A stretch of 33,104 nt of DNA from Streptomyces sp. SPB074 (GTDB lineage: Bacteria; Actinomycetota; Actinomycetes; Streptomycetales; Streptomycetaceae), in assembly GCF_000154905.1 (NCBI RefSeq), contig NZ_GG770539.1, forward strand, positions 830,597-863,700, in the 5' to 3' direction. The notes beneath the pieces were generated by a model. The model was given only the letters and a program-made list of their open reading frames with translations, had not been told where the DNA came from and did no database searches. Made by a program: the position numbers and the translations under genes. Of the stretch, positions 1-8,562 are shown one piece after another. Position 1 is the stretch's first letter, and each line of letters opens with the position of its first letter.

Positions 1-26
1 CCGCCGCCTTCCGTGCTTCCTCCCTC

Positions 27-1931
27 TCACCCGGTCAGGGTGAAGGTGTCCTCGGCCTCGTCGCGGAGCGCCGGCTGACCGGGCCGCAGGTGCACGATCG
101 CGTTCCGGGAGAAGGAGCCGGTCCCGGTGGCGCCGGGGGCGATGAGGATGCCGGGGCCCGCCGGGCCGTCGATGGTGTTGCCGTGCAGGCGCACGTGCGA
201 GCGGCTCTTGGTGATGATCAGCCCGGCCCGCAGTGAGCCCTTGATCATGTTGTCGGTGAGGGTGACGTTCGTGTACGCGTCGGGGAAGCGGGACGTCGGG
301 CCGGGCGACTGGATCTCCACGCCGTGCCGGTCGCCGTTCCACCCGCGGCCGCCGATCAGGACGTTGCCGCTCACGGTGGCGGACTCCAGGGGGTGGCCCG
401 AGTCGCCGAACACGCCGATGACCAGCGCGTCGTTGGAGGCGGAGCCGCGTACGAGGTTGTCCCGGCACTGGATGTCCCGGCCGCCGGCGATGCGCATCCC
501 GTTGGCCCACCACGGCGCGATGGCGGTGTTGTGGAGCATCCGGGCGCCGCTCAGTACGGGGTTGTCGCCGTCGGCGCCGGAGTCCGAGTAGACGGCGAAG
601 CCGTCGTCGCCGCTGTTGCGCGCGAAGCTGTTCTCTACGGTGATGTCGTCGCCGCGCCGGTCCGGGTGCGGGACGCCGCCGTTGTTGATGTTGAAGCCGT
701 CCCCGTAGGAGTCCGAGGAGCGGCTGTCGCGGAGCAGACCGCCGGTCCCCGAGAGCCAGTTGGCGTCGGTGTGGCGGTTCCAGATCCGTTCGACGAGCCA
801 GCCGTCCGCGCCGCTCGCGTTGATGCCGTAGTCGGCGCCGCCGGGCCCGGCGATGTCCCGGTAGATCGCGTTGGAGTCGATCTGGATGTCGCTGAGCCGG
901 GTGTGCGAGCCGACGAGGATCTTGGTGCGTTGCGTGGCGGGCAGCGGGGGCCGCCGGTAGATCGTCGTGTACCACATGCCGGCGCCGCGCACCGTCACGC
1001 CCGAGAAGTCGAGCGGCTCGGCGCCCGCGAAACTGTTGGTCAGGTAGCGGCCCGGCGGAATCCAGACCGGCCGGCCCGAGGCGCGCGCCGCGTCGACCGT
1101 CTTCTGGATGGCGAGGGTCGAGTCCTTCCGGAAGTGCGGGTCCGCGCCTCGCGCGACGACGGAGAGCGCTCCGCGCGGCCGGGCGCGCGGAGCGCCGACG
1201 TGTTCCAGGTCCACGGAGTCCACGTCGTAGAAGGCCGCTTTATCGGCGGCGCCCTTCTTGAACGTGAGGGTGCTGCCCGGCGCGAGGGGAGCGCCCTTCA
1301 CCCACACGGGGAACTCGTTGTAGAAGCGGTAGGGCATTCCGCCCGCGTGGGGGTCGTCGGCGTTGGTGGTGGCGCCCCGGTAGTTCCACGCCTGCTTCGA
1401 GCTGATCGTGAGGGACTGCCGGTACTTGCCGTTGACGTACAGGCTCAGCGAGGCGTCGATGCCGCCGCCGTCCGGGGCGTCGGGGATGGAGGCCCGGACG
1501 ACCAGGGTGTTGGCCGGCTTGCCGGTCCGGTTGACGAGCGACACGGACTGACCGGTGCGATCGAGGCGGGCGTAGGCGTAGCCGGACGCCTCGGCCTCCG
1601 GGGTCGCCTTGGTGGGGGGCGGGTCACCGGGCTTGAGGGCGTGCACCCGCGCGTCGCCGCCGAGCTTCCCGGACTCCGCCTCGATGGTCGTGAAGGGCGT
1701 ACGGGCCCCGGCGTGCGCGGCGGTTCGCGCGGTGTCGGTTCGCGTGGTTGCCGGTCCGGTGGCGGCGTGTGCCGCGGTCCGTCCGGCGGCGTGTGCCGCG
1801 GCCGATCCGGTGCCGGGGCCAGGGGGCGCCGCCGCGCCGGCCGCCGGGGGCAGCAGGGCGCAGAGGCCCGCACCCAGTACCACCATGCCGGTCGCCCGGA
1901 GAGAGAGCTTTCGCCTTCCGCGTTCCTGCAT
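27..1931 (-). CDS. Secreted GH87-like parallel beta-helix glycan hydrolase
   Basis: Predicted exported protein of 634 aa. I place the start at ATG 1931, with a GAGG stretch just upstream, because the next residues form a signal peptide (RRK then a hydrophobic run, residues 7-32). The open frame extends further upstream, but that part is low-complexity and has no such signal. An Ala/Thr/His-rich linker (33-78) precedes a carbohydrate-binding-like beta-sandwich (about 80-245, starting TTIEAESG). A right-handed beta-helix follows from about residue 255 (ARGADPHFRKDSTLAIQKTVDAA, then short N/G-rich rungs). The pair GDGFNINNG (Asp411) and NSGDDGFAVYSD (Asp442/Asp443) resembles the three-aspartate site of GH87 alpha-1,3-glucanases/mycodextranases. 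The family call rests on motif resemblance; another polysaccharide-acting beta-helix family is possible. Substrate not determined. Confidence 0.8.
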   Translation of the reverse strand: MQERGRRKLSLRATGMVVLGAGLCALLPPAAGAAAPPGPGTGSAAAHAAGRTAAHAATGPATTRTDTARTAAHAGARTPFTTIEAESGKLGGDARVHALKPGDPPPTKATPEAEASGYAYARLDRTGQSVSLVNRTGKPANTLVVRASIPDAPDGGGIDASLSLYVNGKYRQSLTISSKQAWNYRGATTNADDPHAGGMPYRFYNEFPVWVKGAPLAPGSTLTFKKGAADKAAFYDVDSVDLEHVGAPRARPRGALSVVARGADPHFRKDSTLAIQKTVDAARASGRPVWIPPGRYLTNSFAGAEPLDFSGVTVRGAGMWYTTIYRRPPLPATQRTKILVGSHTRLSDIQIDSNAIYRDIAGPGGADYGINASGADGWLVERIWNRHTDANWLSGTGGLLRDSRSSDSYGDGFNINNGGVPHPDRRGDDITVENSFARNSGDDGFAVYSDSGADGDNPVLSGARMLHNTAIAPWWANGMRIAGGRDIQCRDNLVRGSASNDALVIGVFGDSGHPLESATVSGNVLIGGRGWNGDRHGVEIQSPGPTSRFPDAYTNVTLTDNMIKGSLRAGLIITKSRSHVRLHGNTIDGPAGPGILIAPGATGTGSFSRNAIVHLRPGQPALRDEAEDTFTLTG

Positions 1932-2616
1932 ACCTCGGCCTCTCGCTCGCCTTCGGGGAGGGTGACGTGCTTTCGGGGCGCCTCGGCGGTCATGGAAGTC
2001 CAGTCGATCGACTTGGTCAAGGAGTCCGGTACGCCGACTTCCCGGGCGCGCAGGACAGTTGCGCGAAACGCCGAAAGCCCGATTTTCCGCCGGTGAAAGG
2101 CCGGACAGGCGTCCCACGAGCGCGCCGCACCAGGACAAGCGGGAGCGGAGCCCGGCCCGCGCCCACACCGAGGGAAAGGCGTCAGCCTGCCGTCGAGCGG
2201 TCCGCTTTCCGCCTGTTGCAGAAAAGTCCTTGAGCGGTCCGGACGTCCCGTCCGCCGCGCGGGGCGCGCCTCGCGGTGCGGGGCGGTGCGAGGGAAGGCC
2301 GGGCGTTGCGGGGGAAGGCCGGGCGGTGCCGGGCTGAGCCTCGCCGCGCTGGGCGGAGCCGGGCGGACGCTGGGCGGAGCCGGGCGCCTCGCCTCACCCC
2401 GCTCCGCCGCGCCGCGCCGCGCCGGGGATCGAGCCGCCCCGCGCTTCCCTGCGGGGCCAGTCCGCGTCTCTCGTGTACGAAGGCCCGGTGCCCACCTCGC
2501 CCAATCGTTACCCGCGCGTAACATACCGACCGGTTACCTCCAGTAAGCCGCCCCGGTTACCGTCGGGTCACTTAGCGGTCCTCACCGCGTCGCTCACCCT
2601 TCCCGAGAGGTGACCC
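1932..2616. other. Divergent intergenic region, no gene seen
   Basis: This is the promoter-bearing gap between two divergently transcribed secreted hydrolases. The middle part (about 2270-2400) is low-complexity G-rich sequence with an imperfect direct repeat of GCTGGGCGGAGCCGGGCG. The last 100 bases contain GGTTACC-like repeats (about 2530-2560: CGGTTACCTCC and CGGTTACCGTC) that could be operator half-sites for the peptidase gene. No reading frame here looks protein-coding by composition or homology. Confidence 0.4.
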
Positions 2617-4209
2617 ATGCGCGCCCCCCGCTCCTCCCCCACGCTCGCCGTCCTCGCGGCGGCCCTCCTGCTCACCGGGCCCGCCGCGGCCGGAGCCGTC
2701 GCGGCCCCCGCGACCGGCTCACCCGCCGCCACGGCCACCGCCGCGGCCACCGCGCCGACCGTCCGCTTCACCGACATCCCCGGCGACGGCGGCACCGTCC
2801 TCAAGGGCAACGTCGTCGCCCCGGCCGACACGAGCCGCGCCTACCCGCTCGTCGTGCTGCCGACGAGCTGGTCCGTGCCGCAGATCGAATACCTCGCGCA
2901 GGCGAAGAAGTTCGCCGAGTCGGGGTACGTCGTCGTCACGTACAACTCGCGCGGCTTCCTCCAGTCGGGCGGCGAGATCGAGGTCGGCGGCCCGAAGGAC
3001 GTCGCGGACGCCTCGGCGGTCATCGACTGGGCCCTCGCCCACACCCCGGCCGACGCGGAGCACATCGGCATGGCCGGCGTCTCGTACGGGGCGGGGATCA
3101 GCCTCCTCGCGGCGGGGCACGACCCGCGGATCAAGGCGGTCGCCGCGCTGAGCGGCTGGGGCGACCTGATCGACTCGATCTACAGCGGGCGCACCCAGCA
3201 CGCGATGGCGGGCGCGCTCCTCGGCGGTCTCGGTTTCCTCACCGGGCGACCGAGCGCCGAGTTCCAGCAGATCCTGAAGGACTTCCTCGGCTCGAACCTG
3301 GCCAAGGAGGACGAGATGATCGCCTGGGGGAAGGTCCGCTCCCCCTCGACGTACCTCGACGGCATCAACCGCAACAAGCCGGCCGTCTTCCTCGGCAACG
3401 CGTGGGGCGACTCCTTCTTCCCGCCCAACCAGTACGCCGACTTCTTCTCGAAGCTCACGGGCCCCAAGCGCCTGGAGTTCCGGCCGGGCGACCACGCGAC
3501 GGCGGAGGCGACGGGCCTGCTCGGGCTGCCGAACGATACCTGGACCGACACCCGCCGCTGGCTCGACCACTACCTCAAGGGCGAGGACAACGGGGTGGGG
3601 GACGAGGCGCCCGTGCGCATCTCCTCGCGCTCGGGCGGCGGTTACGAGGAGTACGCGAGCTGGCAGGACGTCGGAGGCGGCGCCACGAAGGTGGATCTCG
3701 GCGGCAGTCAGCGCATCGCGACCAACCTCGACTCGGGTGCCGACGGCGGTATCGCCCTCCTCTCCAACGCGCTCGACCAGCTCGTCAAGCTGCCTCCGGC
3801 CGTCTCGGTGCCGCTCCTGCCGCGCGCCTGGACGGGCGTGTGGCAGTCCCCGGCGTACGGGAGCGAGCGCCACGTCCGGGGCACGACGCGGCTGCACACC
3901 ACCGTGACACCGACCAAGGCGGACGGCACCTTCGTCGCGTACCTCTACGACGTGGGCCCGCTGGGCGTCGGCAAACTCGTCACCCACGCCCCGTACACCT
4001 TCCACGACCGCACTCCGGGGCGGTCCTTCGCCGTCGATCTGAACCTGTACGCGACGGCGTACGACGTTCCGGCGGGCCACAAGCTCGCCCTGGTCGTGGA
4101 CACGGTCGATCCGCTCTACATCGAGCACAACCCGACCGGCGCGCAGCTGACCTTCTCCTCGCCGGCGGCCGACCCCTCGTATCTGTCGGTACCGCTGCGC
4201 GAACAGTGA
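2617..4209 (+). CDS. Secreted S15-family (X-Pro dipeptidyl-peptidase-like) alpha/beta hydrolase
   Basis: 530 aa with a clear signal peptide (residues 1-30, Ala/Leu-rich, ending AVAA). The start ATG follows GAGAGG by a normal spacing. The alpha/beta-hydrolase core (about 50-325) contains the nucleophile elbow GVSYGAG (Ser156), the acid in GNAWGDSFFP (Asp265) and the base in RPGDHATAE (His293). The rest (about 335-530) has the beta-sandwich pattern of the PepX_C/CocE C-terminal domain. The family acts on peptides with proline at position 2 or on small esters; the actual substrate here is not evident. Streptomyces carry several such secreted proteins. The gene is monocistronic and converges on the glu operon. 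Confidence 0.85.
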   Translation: MRAPRSSPTLAVLAAALLLTGPAAAGAVAAPATGSPAATATAAATAPTVRFTDIPGDGGTVLKGNVVAPADTSRAYPLVVLPTSWSVPQIEYLAQAKKFAESGYVVVTYNSRGFLQSGGEIEVGGPKDVADASAVIDWALAHTPADAEHIGMAGVSYGAGISLLAAGHDPRIKAVAALSGWGDLIDSIYSGRTQHAMAGALLGGLGFLTGRPSAEFQQILKDFLGSNLAKEDEMIAWGKVRSPSTYLDGINRNKPAVFLGNAWGDSFFPPNQYADFFSKLTGPKRLEFRPGDHATAEATGLLGLPNDTWTDTRRWLDHYLKGEDNGVGDEAPVRISSRSGGGYEEYASWQDVGGGATKVDLGGSQRIATNLDSGADGGIALLSNALDQLVKLPPAVSVPLLPRAWTGVWQSPAYGSERHVRGTTRLHTTVTPTKADGTFVAYLYDVGPLGVGKLVTHAPYTFHDRTPGRSFAVDLNLYATAYDVPAGHKLALVVDTVDPLYIEHNPTGAQLTFSSPAADPSYLSVPLREQ

Positions 4210-4250
4210 TCCCCGGCTGCCGCCGGACGGGTCACACCACCCTCTGCGTC

Positions 4251-4271
4251 CCCCGTCCTCAGTGGGCGGGG
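4251..4271. terminator. Possible bidirectional terminator hairpin between convergent genes
   Basis: CCCCGTCC (4251-4258) can pair with GGGCGGGG (4264-4271), with one G-T wobble, around a 5-base loop. It lies between the end of the peptidase gene and the gluD stop codon, which it overlaps. There is no U-tract, as is common for actinobacterial terminators. Folding by eye only. Confidence 0.35.
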
Positions 4272-5155
4272 GGCGCGGTGTTCTGGAGCGGGGCGCCGGG
4301 GCCCGGCTCCGGTGTCGTGGCCGCGTCGGCCTTGGGATCGCGCCGCTCCCGCCGCGCGAGCAAGTGCGCCAGCCAGGACAGCACCATGCACATCCCGATG
4401 TAGAGGGGCGCGATGACCATCACCACAGGGATGAACGGCAGGTCGTAGTCGAGGTTGGACGCGATCAGTTTCCCGGCATGGAGGAACTCCTCATACGTGA
4501 TCAGGTATCCGAGCGAGGTGTCCTTGAGCGCCACGACCAGCTGGCTGATGATCGAGGGCAGCATGGCGCGGACCGCCTGCGGGATCAGGATGTACGCCAT
4601 GACCTGCGTCTTGCGCATCCCGAGCGCGTACGCCGCCTCCCGCTGGCCGCGGTCGACGGACGCGATCCCCGAGCGGAACACCTCGGCGAGCACCGAGCCG
4701 TTGTAGAGCGTGAGCCCGGTGACGAGGGCGGGCAGGGGCTGAACCTTCAGCGCGATGAAGACGAAAAAGATCATCACGAGGACCGGCATCGCCCGGAAGA
4801 ACTCCACCAGCGCGGTCGCGGGCCAGCGCACGGGGCGGTGCTCGGACAGGCGTCCCACCGCGAGCAGGGTGCCGAGCGCGAGGGCGAGCACCGCCGAGAT
4901 CGCGAAGGCTTTCAGCGTGTTGCCGAGCCCGCGCAGCAGTAGCTCCTGGATGCCGACGTACTCGAAGGGGGTCCATTTGGCCGCCGTGAACTGGTCGGTG
5001 TCGAAGAGCAGGTAGAGGAGCCAGCCGAGGAGGGCGAGGATCACCGCGGTCGCGGCCACGCCGTACAGCGCGTGCCTGCGGCGGGTGCGCGGCCCCGGGA
5101 TGTCGTAGAGGGCGCTGGCCCCGCGGTCGCCGTGGAGCGAGAGGACGGACTTCAT
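4259..5155 (-). CDS. gluD: Glutamate-type amino-acid ABC transporter permease
   Basis: 298-aa inner-membrane permease of the HisM/GluD family. After a short cytoplasmic N-terminus there is a transmembrane helix (about 33-52), then the BPD_transp_1 core with further helices. The EAA-loop region, which docks on the ATPase, reads REAAYALGMRKTQ...IPQAVRAMLP. The start ATG (5155) overlaps the gluC stop in an ATGA arrangement (5152-5155), so the two permeases are probably translationally coupled and form a heterodimer. The C-terminus is a charged, Pro-rich tail. It is the last gene of the four-gene operon, in the usual actinobacterial order gluA-gluB-gluC-gluD. Confidence 0.92.
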   Translation of the reverse strand: MKSVLSLHGDRGASALYDIPGPRTRRRHALYGVAATAVILALLGWLLYLLFDTDQFTAAKWTPFEYVGIQELLLRGLGNTLKAFAISAVLALALGTLLAVGRLSEHRPVRWPATALVEFFRAMPVLVMIFFVFIALKVQPLPALVTGLTLYNGSVLAEVFRSGIASVDRGQREAAYALGMRKTQVMAYILIPQAVRAMLPSIISQLVVALKDTSLGYLITYEEFLHAGKLIASNLDYDLPFIPVVMVIAPLYIGMCMVLSWLAHLLARRERRDPKADAATTPEPGPGAPLQNTAPPAH

Positions 5156-5796
5156 CGCGACACCCCCCAGCGGTGTTCGAGGTAGTTGAACAGGGCGCTG
5201 ATGGCGAGGGTCAGGAGGAGATAGCCGACGGCGATCCAGACGAAGACCCACACGATGTCGAAGCCGAGTTCGTTGAGTGTCTTGTACGTGCCGAGCAGTT
5301 CGGTGACGCTGAAGGCGCCGGCGATCGCCGAGTTCTTCGCGAGGGCGATCAACTGCGAGCCCACGGGCGGGATCACGGAGCGGAACGCCTGCGGCAGGAT
5401 CACCGCCGTCAGTGTCTGGCCGAAGCTCATGCCGAGCGAACGGGCCGCCTCCCCTTGCCCCTTGGGCACGGTGTTGATGCCCGAGCGGAGTGCTTCGCAG
5501 ATGAACGCCGAGGTGTAGCAGCCGAGCGCGAGCACCGCGAAGAGCTGGAAGGGCAGGACGAGCCCGAAGCGCGGCAGTCCGAGCAGCACGGCGAAGAAGA
5601 GCAGCGTGAGCGGGGTGTTGCGCAGCACCGTCACCCATGCCGTGCCGAAGACGCGCAGGCTGCCGACCGGGGCGACCCGGAAGGAGGCCATGACGAAGCC
5701 GAGGACGAGGGCGAGCAGCGAGGCGTAGACGGTGAGTTCGAGCGTGCCGAGGAAACCCTTCCCGTAGGTGGAGAAGTTCTGGGTCAGTACGTCCAT
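5152..5796 (-). CDS. gluC: Glutamate-type amino-acid ABC transporter permease
   Basis: 214-aa permease starting MDVLTQNFSTYGKGFLGTLE at ATG 5796. The long open frame upstream has the composition of a shadow of gluB. It has about five transmembrane segments typical of HisQ/GlnP-like permeases and the EAA loop GEAARSLGMSFGQTLTAVILPQAFRSVIPP. It pairs with GluD, whose start it overlaps by four bases. The gap to gluB is 62 bases, consistent with one transcript. The family imports glutamate, glutamine or related polar amino acids; the operon order favours glutamate, but specificity cannot be read from the permease. Confidence 0.92.
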   Translation of the reverse strand: MDVLTQNFSTYGKGFLGTLELTVYASLLALVLGFVMASFRVAPVGSLRVFGTAWVTVLRNTPLTLLFFAVLLGLPRFGLVLPFQLFAVLALGCYTSAFICEALRSGINTVPKGQGEAARSLGMSFGQTLTAVILPQAFRSVIPPVGSQLIALAKNSAIAGAFSVTELLGTYKTLNELGFDIVWVFVWIAVGYLLLTLAISALFNYLEHRWGVSR

Positions 5797-5858
5797 GGGC
5801 GGTCCGGGGGTGTTTTCCGCAGGGTGCGCCGCGCCGGGTGCTGGGGCAGGCGCCTGGT

Positions 5859-7058
5859 TCAGGAGGCCGGGTAGCGGTCGATCGGTGGTGGCTTCGGCGC
5901 GGGGACTCCGGAGAGGCCGAGCGTCGCGTCGTACGCCTTCTTCCAGGTGCCGTCGCGCTCCCCGGAGGCGAGGATGCCGTCGATCGCGAGGCGCAGGGCG
6001 TTGTCCTCCCGGGGCACACCGATGCCGTACGGCTCCTCGGAGAAGGGCTTGCCGACCACCTTCAGCTCCTCGGGCACCTTCGCCGCGTATCCGAGGAGGA
6101 TCGAGTCGTCGGTCGTGACGGCGTCGACCTGGTACGTGAGCAGGTTGTCGACACAGATGGAGTACGTGTCGTACGAGACGAGGTCGGCCTTCGGGTAGTC
6201 GTGCTGGATGCGCTGGTACGGGGTCGATCCGGCCGCCGAGCACACGCGCTTGCCGTCGAGGTCGGCCGGGCCCTTGATGCCGTCCTCGTCCTTGCGCTCG
6301 AGCAGGCCCTGACCGGCCAGGTAGTACGGGCCCGCGAAGCCGACGAGCTTCTTGCGGTTGTCGTTGATCGTGTACGTGCCGACGTAGTAGTCGATCTGGC
6401 CGTTCTGGAGCGAGGTCTCGCGGTTGGCGGAGGCGATGGTGCGGAAGCTGATCCGGTTCGCGGGAAAACCGAGCCCGGCGGCGACCATCTTCGCGATCTC
6501 GATGTCGAAGCCGGTGTACCTGCCGCTCGCCGGGTCCTTCTCTCCCAGGTACGGCTGGTCCTCCTTGGCGCCGACGACGAGCCGCCCACGCGCCTTGGCC
6601 TTGCGCCACGTCGCCGACGCGGGCAGCCGGAAACCGGAGTCCACCCGGTAGCGCGGCAGCTCGGCGGCACTGGGCCCCTTCGCGGGCGGACTGCCCTCCT
6701 TGCCGCAGGCGCCGGCGAGGAGACAGAGGACCAGCGCGAGGAGGAGCGCGGCGGGGCGGGAGCGGGGGCGGCGGCGGGCAGGGGGGTGGGGGTGTCGGTG
6801 GGGCTTGCGGGGGTTGGCGGGGCGGGGGCCATGGTGCGGCTCGCTGGGGTGGCCGGACTGGCTCGGGTGGGGGCGCCGGCTCAGGTGGCTGGGCTCGTTC
6901 GCGTGGCTGGGCTCGTCCGTGCAGTGGTGCCCGCGCGGCTGGGGGGACTCGTTCCCGCGGCGGAACTCGTCGCTGCGGCGGGACTCGTTCCCGCGGAGGG
7001 GCTTGCTCGGCCGGCGCGGCTCGTCGCTGGGGTGGCCGGGGTCCGGGGTGGTGGTCAC
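5859..7058 (-). CDS. gluB: Glutamate-type amino-acid-binding lipoprotein with long N-terminal extension
   Basis: Extracellular solute-binding protein (SBP_bac_3 fold) of 399 aa that delivers the amino acid to GluC/GluD. The lipoprotein signal (RPAALLLALVLCLLAGAC, lipidated Cys118) is preceded by about 100 residues rich in His, Pro, Ser, Arg and Glu. The binding domain begins near residue 145 (RGRLVVGAKEDQPYLGEKD) and contains YTGFDIEIAKMVAAGLG and the hinge region SYDTYSICVDNLLTYQVDAVTTDD. The GTG start at 7058 is supported by GGAGAGGAG seven bases upstream, and there is no in-frame ATG/GTG close to the signal peptide, so the extension appears to be really translated. Homologues normally begin only 10-25 residues before the hydrophobic segment. 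Confidence 0.88.
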   Translation of the reverse strand: MTTTPDPGHPSDEPRRPSKPLRGNESRRSDEFRRGNESPQPRGHHCTDEPSHANEPSHLSRRPHPSQSGHPSEPHHGPRPANPRKPHRHPHPPARRRPRSRPAALLLALVLCLLAGACGKEGSPPAKGPSAAELPRYRVDSGFRLPASATWRKAKARGRLVVGAKEDQPYLGEKDPASGRYTGFDIEIAKMVAAGLGFPANRISFRTIASANRETSLQNGQIDYYVGTYTINDNRKKLVGFAGPYYLAGQGLLERKDEDGIKGPADLDGKRVCSAAGSTPYQRIQHDYPKADLVSYDTYSICVDNLLTYQVDAVTTDDSILLGYAAKVPEELKVVGKPFSEEPYGIGVPREDNALRLAIDGILASGERDGTWKKAYDATLGLSGVPAPKPPPIDRYPAS

Positions 7059-7076
7059 AGTAGGGCTCCTCTCCGC

Positions 7077-7820
7077 TCAGTGCTTGAGGATCTTGGAGAG
7101 GAAGTCCTTGGCGCGCTCGCTCTCCGGGGCGGTGAAGAACTCCTCGGGCGTGCGGTCCTCCACGATGCGGCCACCGTCCATGAAGACGACGCGATCGGCG
7201 GCGGAGCGGGCGAAGCCCATCTCGTGCGTGACGACGACCATCGTCATGCCTGATTCGGCGAGTTGTTTCATGACGTCGAGGACCTCGTTGATCATCTCGG
7301 GGTCGAGCGCGGAGGTCGGCTCGTCGAAGAGCAGGGCCTTCGGGTCCATCGCGAGGGCCCGCGCGATCGCGACGCGCTGCTGCTGGCCGCCGGAGAGCTG
7401 GGCGGGGTACTTGTCGGCCTGCGCGGCGAGCCCGACGCGGTCGAGGAGTTCGCGCGAACGCAGGTCGGCCTCCTCGCGCTTGCGGCGGCGGACCTTGACC
7501 TGAGCGAGCGAGACGTTCTGGAGGACGGTCTTGTGCGCGAAGAGGTTGAACGACTGGAAGACCATGCCGACCTCGGTCCGCAGCCGGGCGAGGCCGCGCC
7601 CCTCGTCGGGCAGCGGCTCCCCGTCGAGCAGGATGGAGCCGGACTGGACGGTCTCCAGCCGGTTGACCGTGCGGCAGAGGGTGGACTTGCCGGACCCGGA
7701 GGGCCCGATCACGACCACCACCTCCCCGCGACGCACGGTGAGCGAGACGTCTTGAAGTACGTGCAACTGCCCGTAGTACTTGTTGATGTCACGCAGTTCG
7801 ATCAGTGGCTCGACGGCCAT
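7077..7820 (-). CDS. gluA: Amino-acid ABC transporter ATP-binding protein
   Basis: 247-aa cytoplasmic ATPase that powers the GluBCD importer. Walker A is GPSGSGKST (about 39-47), the Q-loop Gln is in VFQSFN (89), the signature is LSGGQQQR (142-149), Walker B is ALLFDEP (162-168) and the switch His is in VTHEMG (199). I use ATG 7820 ([17 protein letters not shown]), which matches the normal start of the family; the 31 codons before it have no family-like sequence, and no strong ribosome site is visible upstream. It is the first gene of the operon; the gap to gluB is 18 bases. Confidence 0.93.
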   Translation of the reverse strand: MAVEPLIELRDINKYYGQLHVLQDVSLTVRRGEVVVVIGPSGSGKSTLCRTVNRLETVQSGSILLDGEPLPDEGRGLARLRTEVGMVFQSFNLFAHKTVLQNVSLAQVKVRRRKREEADLRSRELLDRVGLAAQADKYPAQLSGGQQQRVAIARALAMDPKALLFDEPTSALDPEMINEVLDVMKQLAESGMTMVVVTHEMGFARSAADRVVFMDGGRIVEDRTPEEFFTAPESERAKDFLSKILKH

Positions 7821-8255
7821 CGGCAAGAGACCAGCCCATCCGTAGCGGTATCGGTCCGGGCAAACTACCCACCCGGCTACGGGGCTTGACCGGCGACACG
7901 CACATGCGGGCATTAACCGTATTTGCGACCATGCCTGTGGATATCCCCTCGCGATCGGGGGGGGAAGGCCCCCAGGGCCTTTGAGGCGCCCGGGACTTCA
8001 CCCCTTCGAGGGCGGGCCGGAAAACAGTCACGAAAACGGCTCACCTCAACGAGTGAGCCGGGAAAGAATTTCAGGGAGTTGTCCACAGATGCGGCGGGAT
8101 GGCGGGTGAGGGGTGGCGGGGTGCGAAAGACTGGTGTTGGGGTCGCCCCCCAGGGAGGGTGGGGGCTGCCCTGATGCTGCTCGCGAAGGCAGACCAGGGG
8201 GCTGATCCCAGCGGGTGTCCTGAGACTGCCCTCGCACACAGCCGAAGGGCTCGCC
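7821..8255. other. Intergenic region with hairpin and one DnaA-box-like site
   Basis: No convincing gene. It must hold the gluA promoter on the minus strand, but no strong -35/-10 pair stands out. It contains an 8-G run near 7959-7966, a perfect hairpin CGGCTCAC...GTGAGCCG (8037-8060, 8-base stem), and TTGTCCACA at 8079-8087, which equals the Streptomyces DnaA-box consensus but occurs once here. The long minus-strand frames across this area are Pro/Arg/Ser-rich and look like noise. Confidence 0.4.
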
Positions 8256-8423
8256 CTGACGGCTGACGGCTGACGGCTGACGGCTGACGGCTGACGGCTG
8301 ACGGCTGACGGCTGACGGCTGACGGCTGACGGCTGACGGCTGACGGCTGACGGCTGACGGCTGACGGCTGACGGCTGACGGCTGACGGCTGACGGCTGAC
8401 GGCTGACGGCTGACGGCTGACGG
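8256..8423. repeat. Heptanucleotide tandem array, 24 copies of CTGACGG
   Basis: CTGACGG is repeated 24 times head to tail without interruption, with one extra C at 8424. Because 7 is not a multiple of 3, the complementary strand reads as a cyclic PSAVSRQ heptapeptide in any frame and never hits a stop, whereas the plus strand meets TGA in every frame. The array therefore creates long artificial minus-strand reading frames. GCCGAAGGG lies just left of it and GCGAAGGG just right. It ends 140 bases before the insertion-sequence block. Confidence 0.95.
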
Positions 8424-8562
8424 CGAAGGGTGCCGGGCCGTGAGAGCCGCCCAGGAGGAACCACCATGGGCGCCTGATCCCGAAGCGACTGCCAAAGGGT
8501 GCCCGCCCCGCAAGAGGCCATCGCAGGAGACCGCGACGAATGTCAGCCTTGAGGAGCCCTTA
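8424..8562. other. Spacer between heptamer array and IS block
   Basis: Short non-coding stretch. AGGAGG-like sequence (about 8451-8458) precedes ATGGGCGCC near 8466, but the frame closes after a few codons (ATG GGC GCC TGA). The final TTA (8560-8562) is the target-site copy for the first IS element. Confidence 0.4.

Noticed and set aside
324..2096. 590-codon plus-strand frame opposite the GH87-like gene
   Set aside because: Shadow frame of a GC-rich gene: Val/Gly/Ala/Arg-rich, no motifs, no ribosome site.
4259..7820. A novel transport system
   Set aside because: Order and motifs match the well-known gluABCD operon; only the GluB N-terminus is unusual.
8256..8423. CRISPR array
   Set aside because: Units are 7 bp with no spacers and no cas genes nearby.
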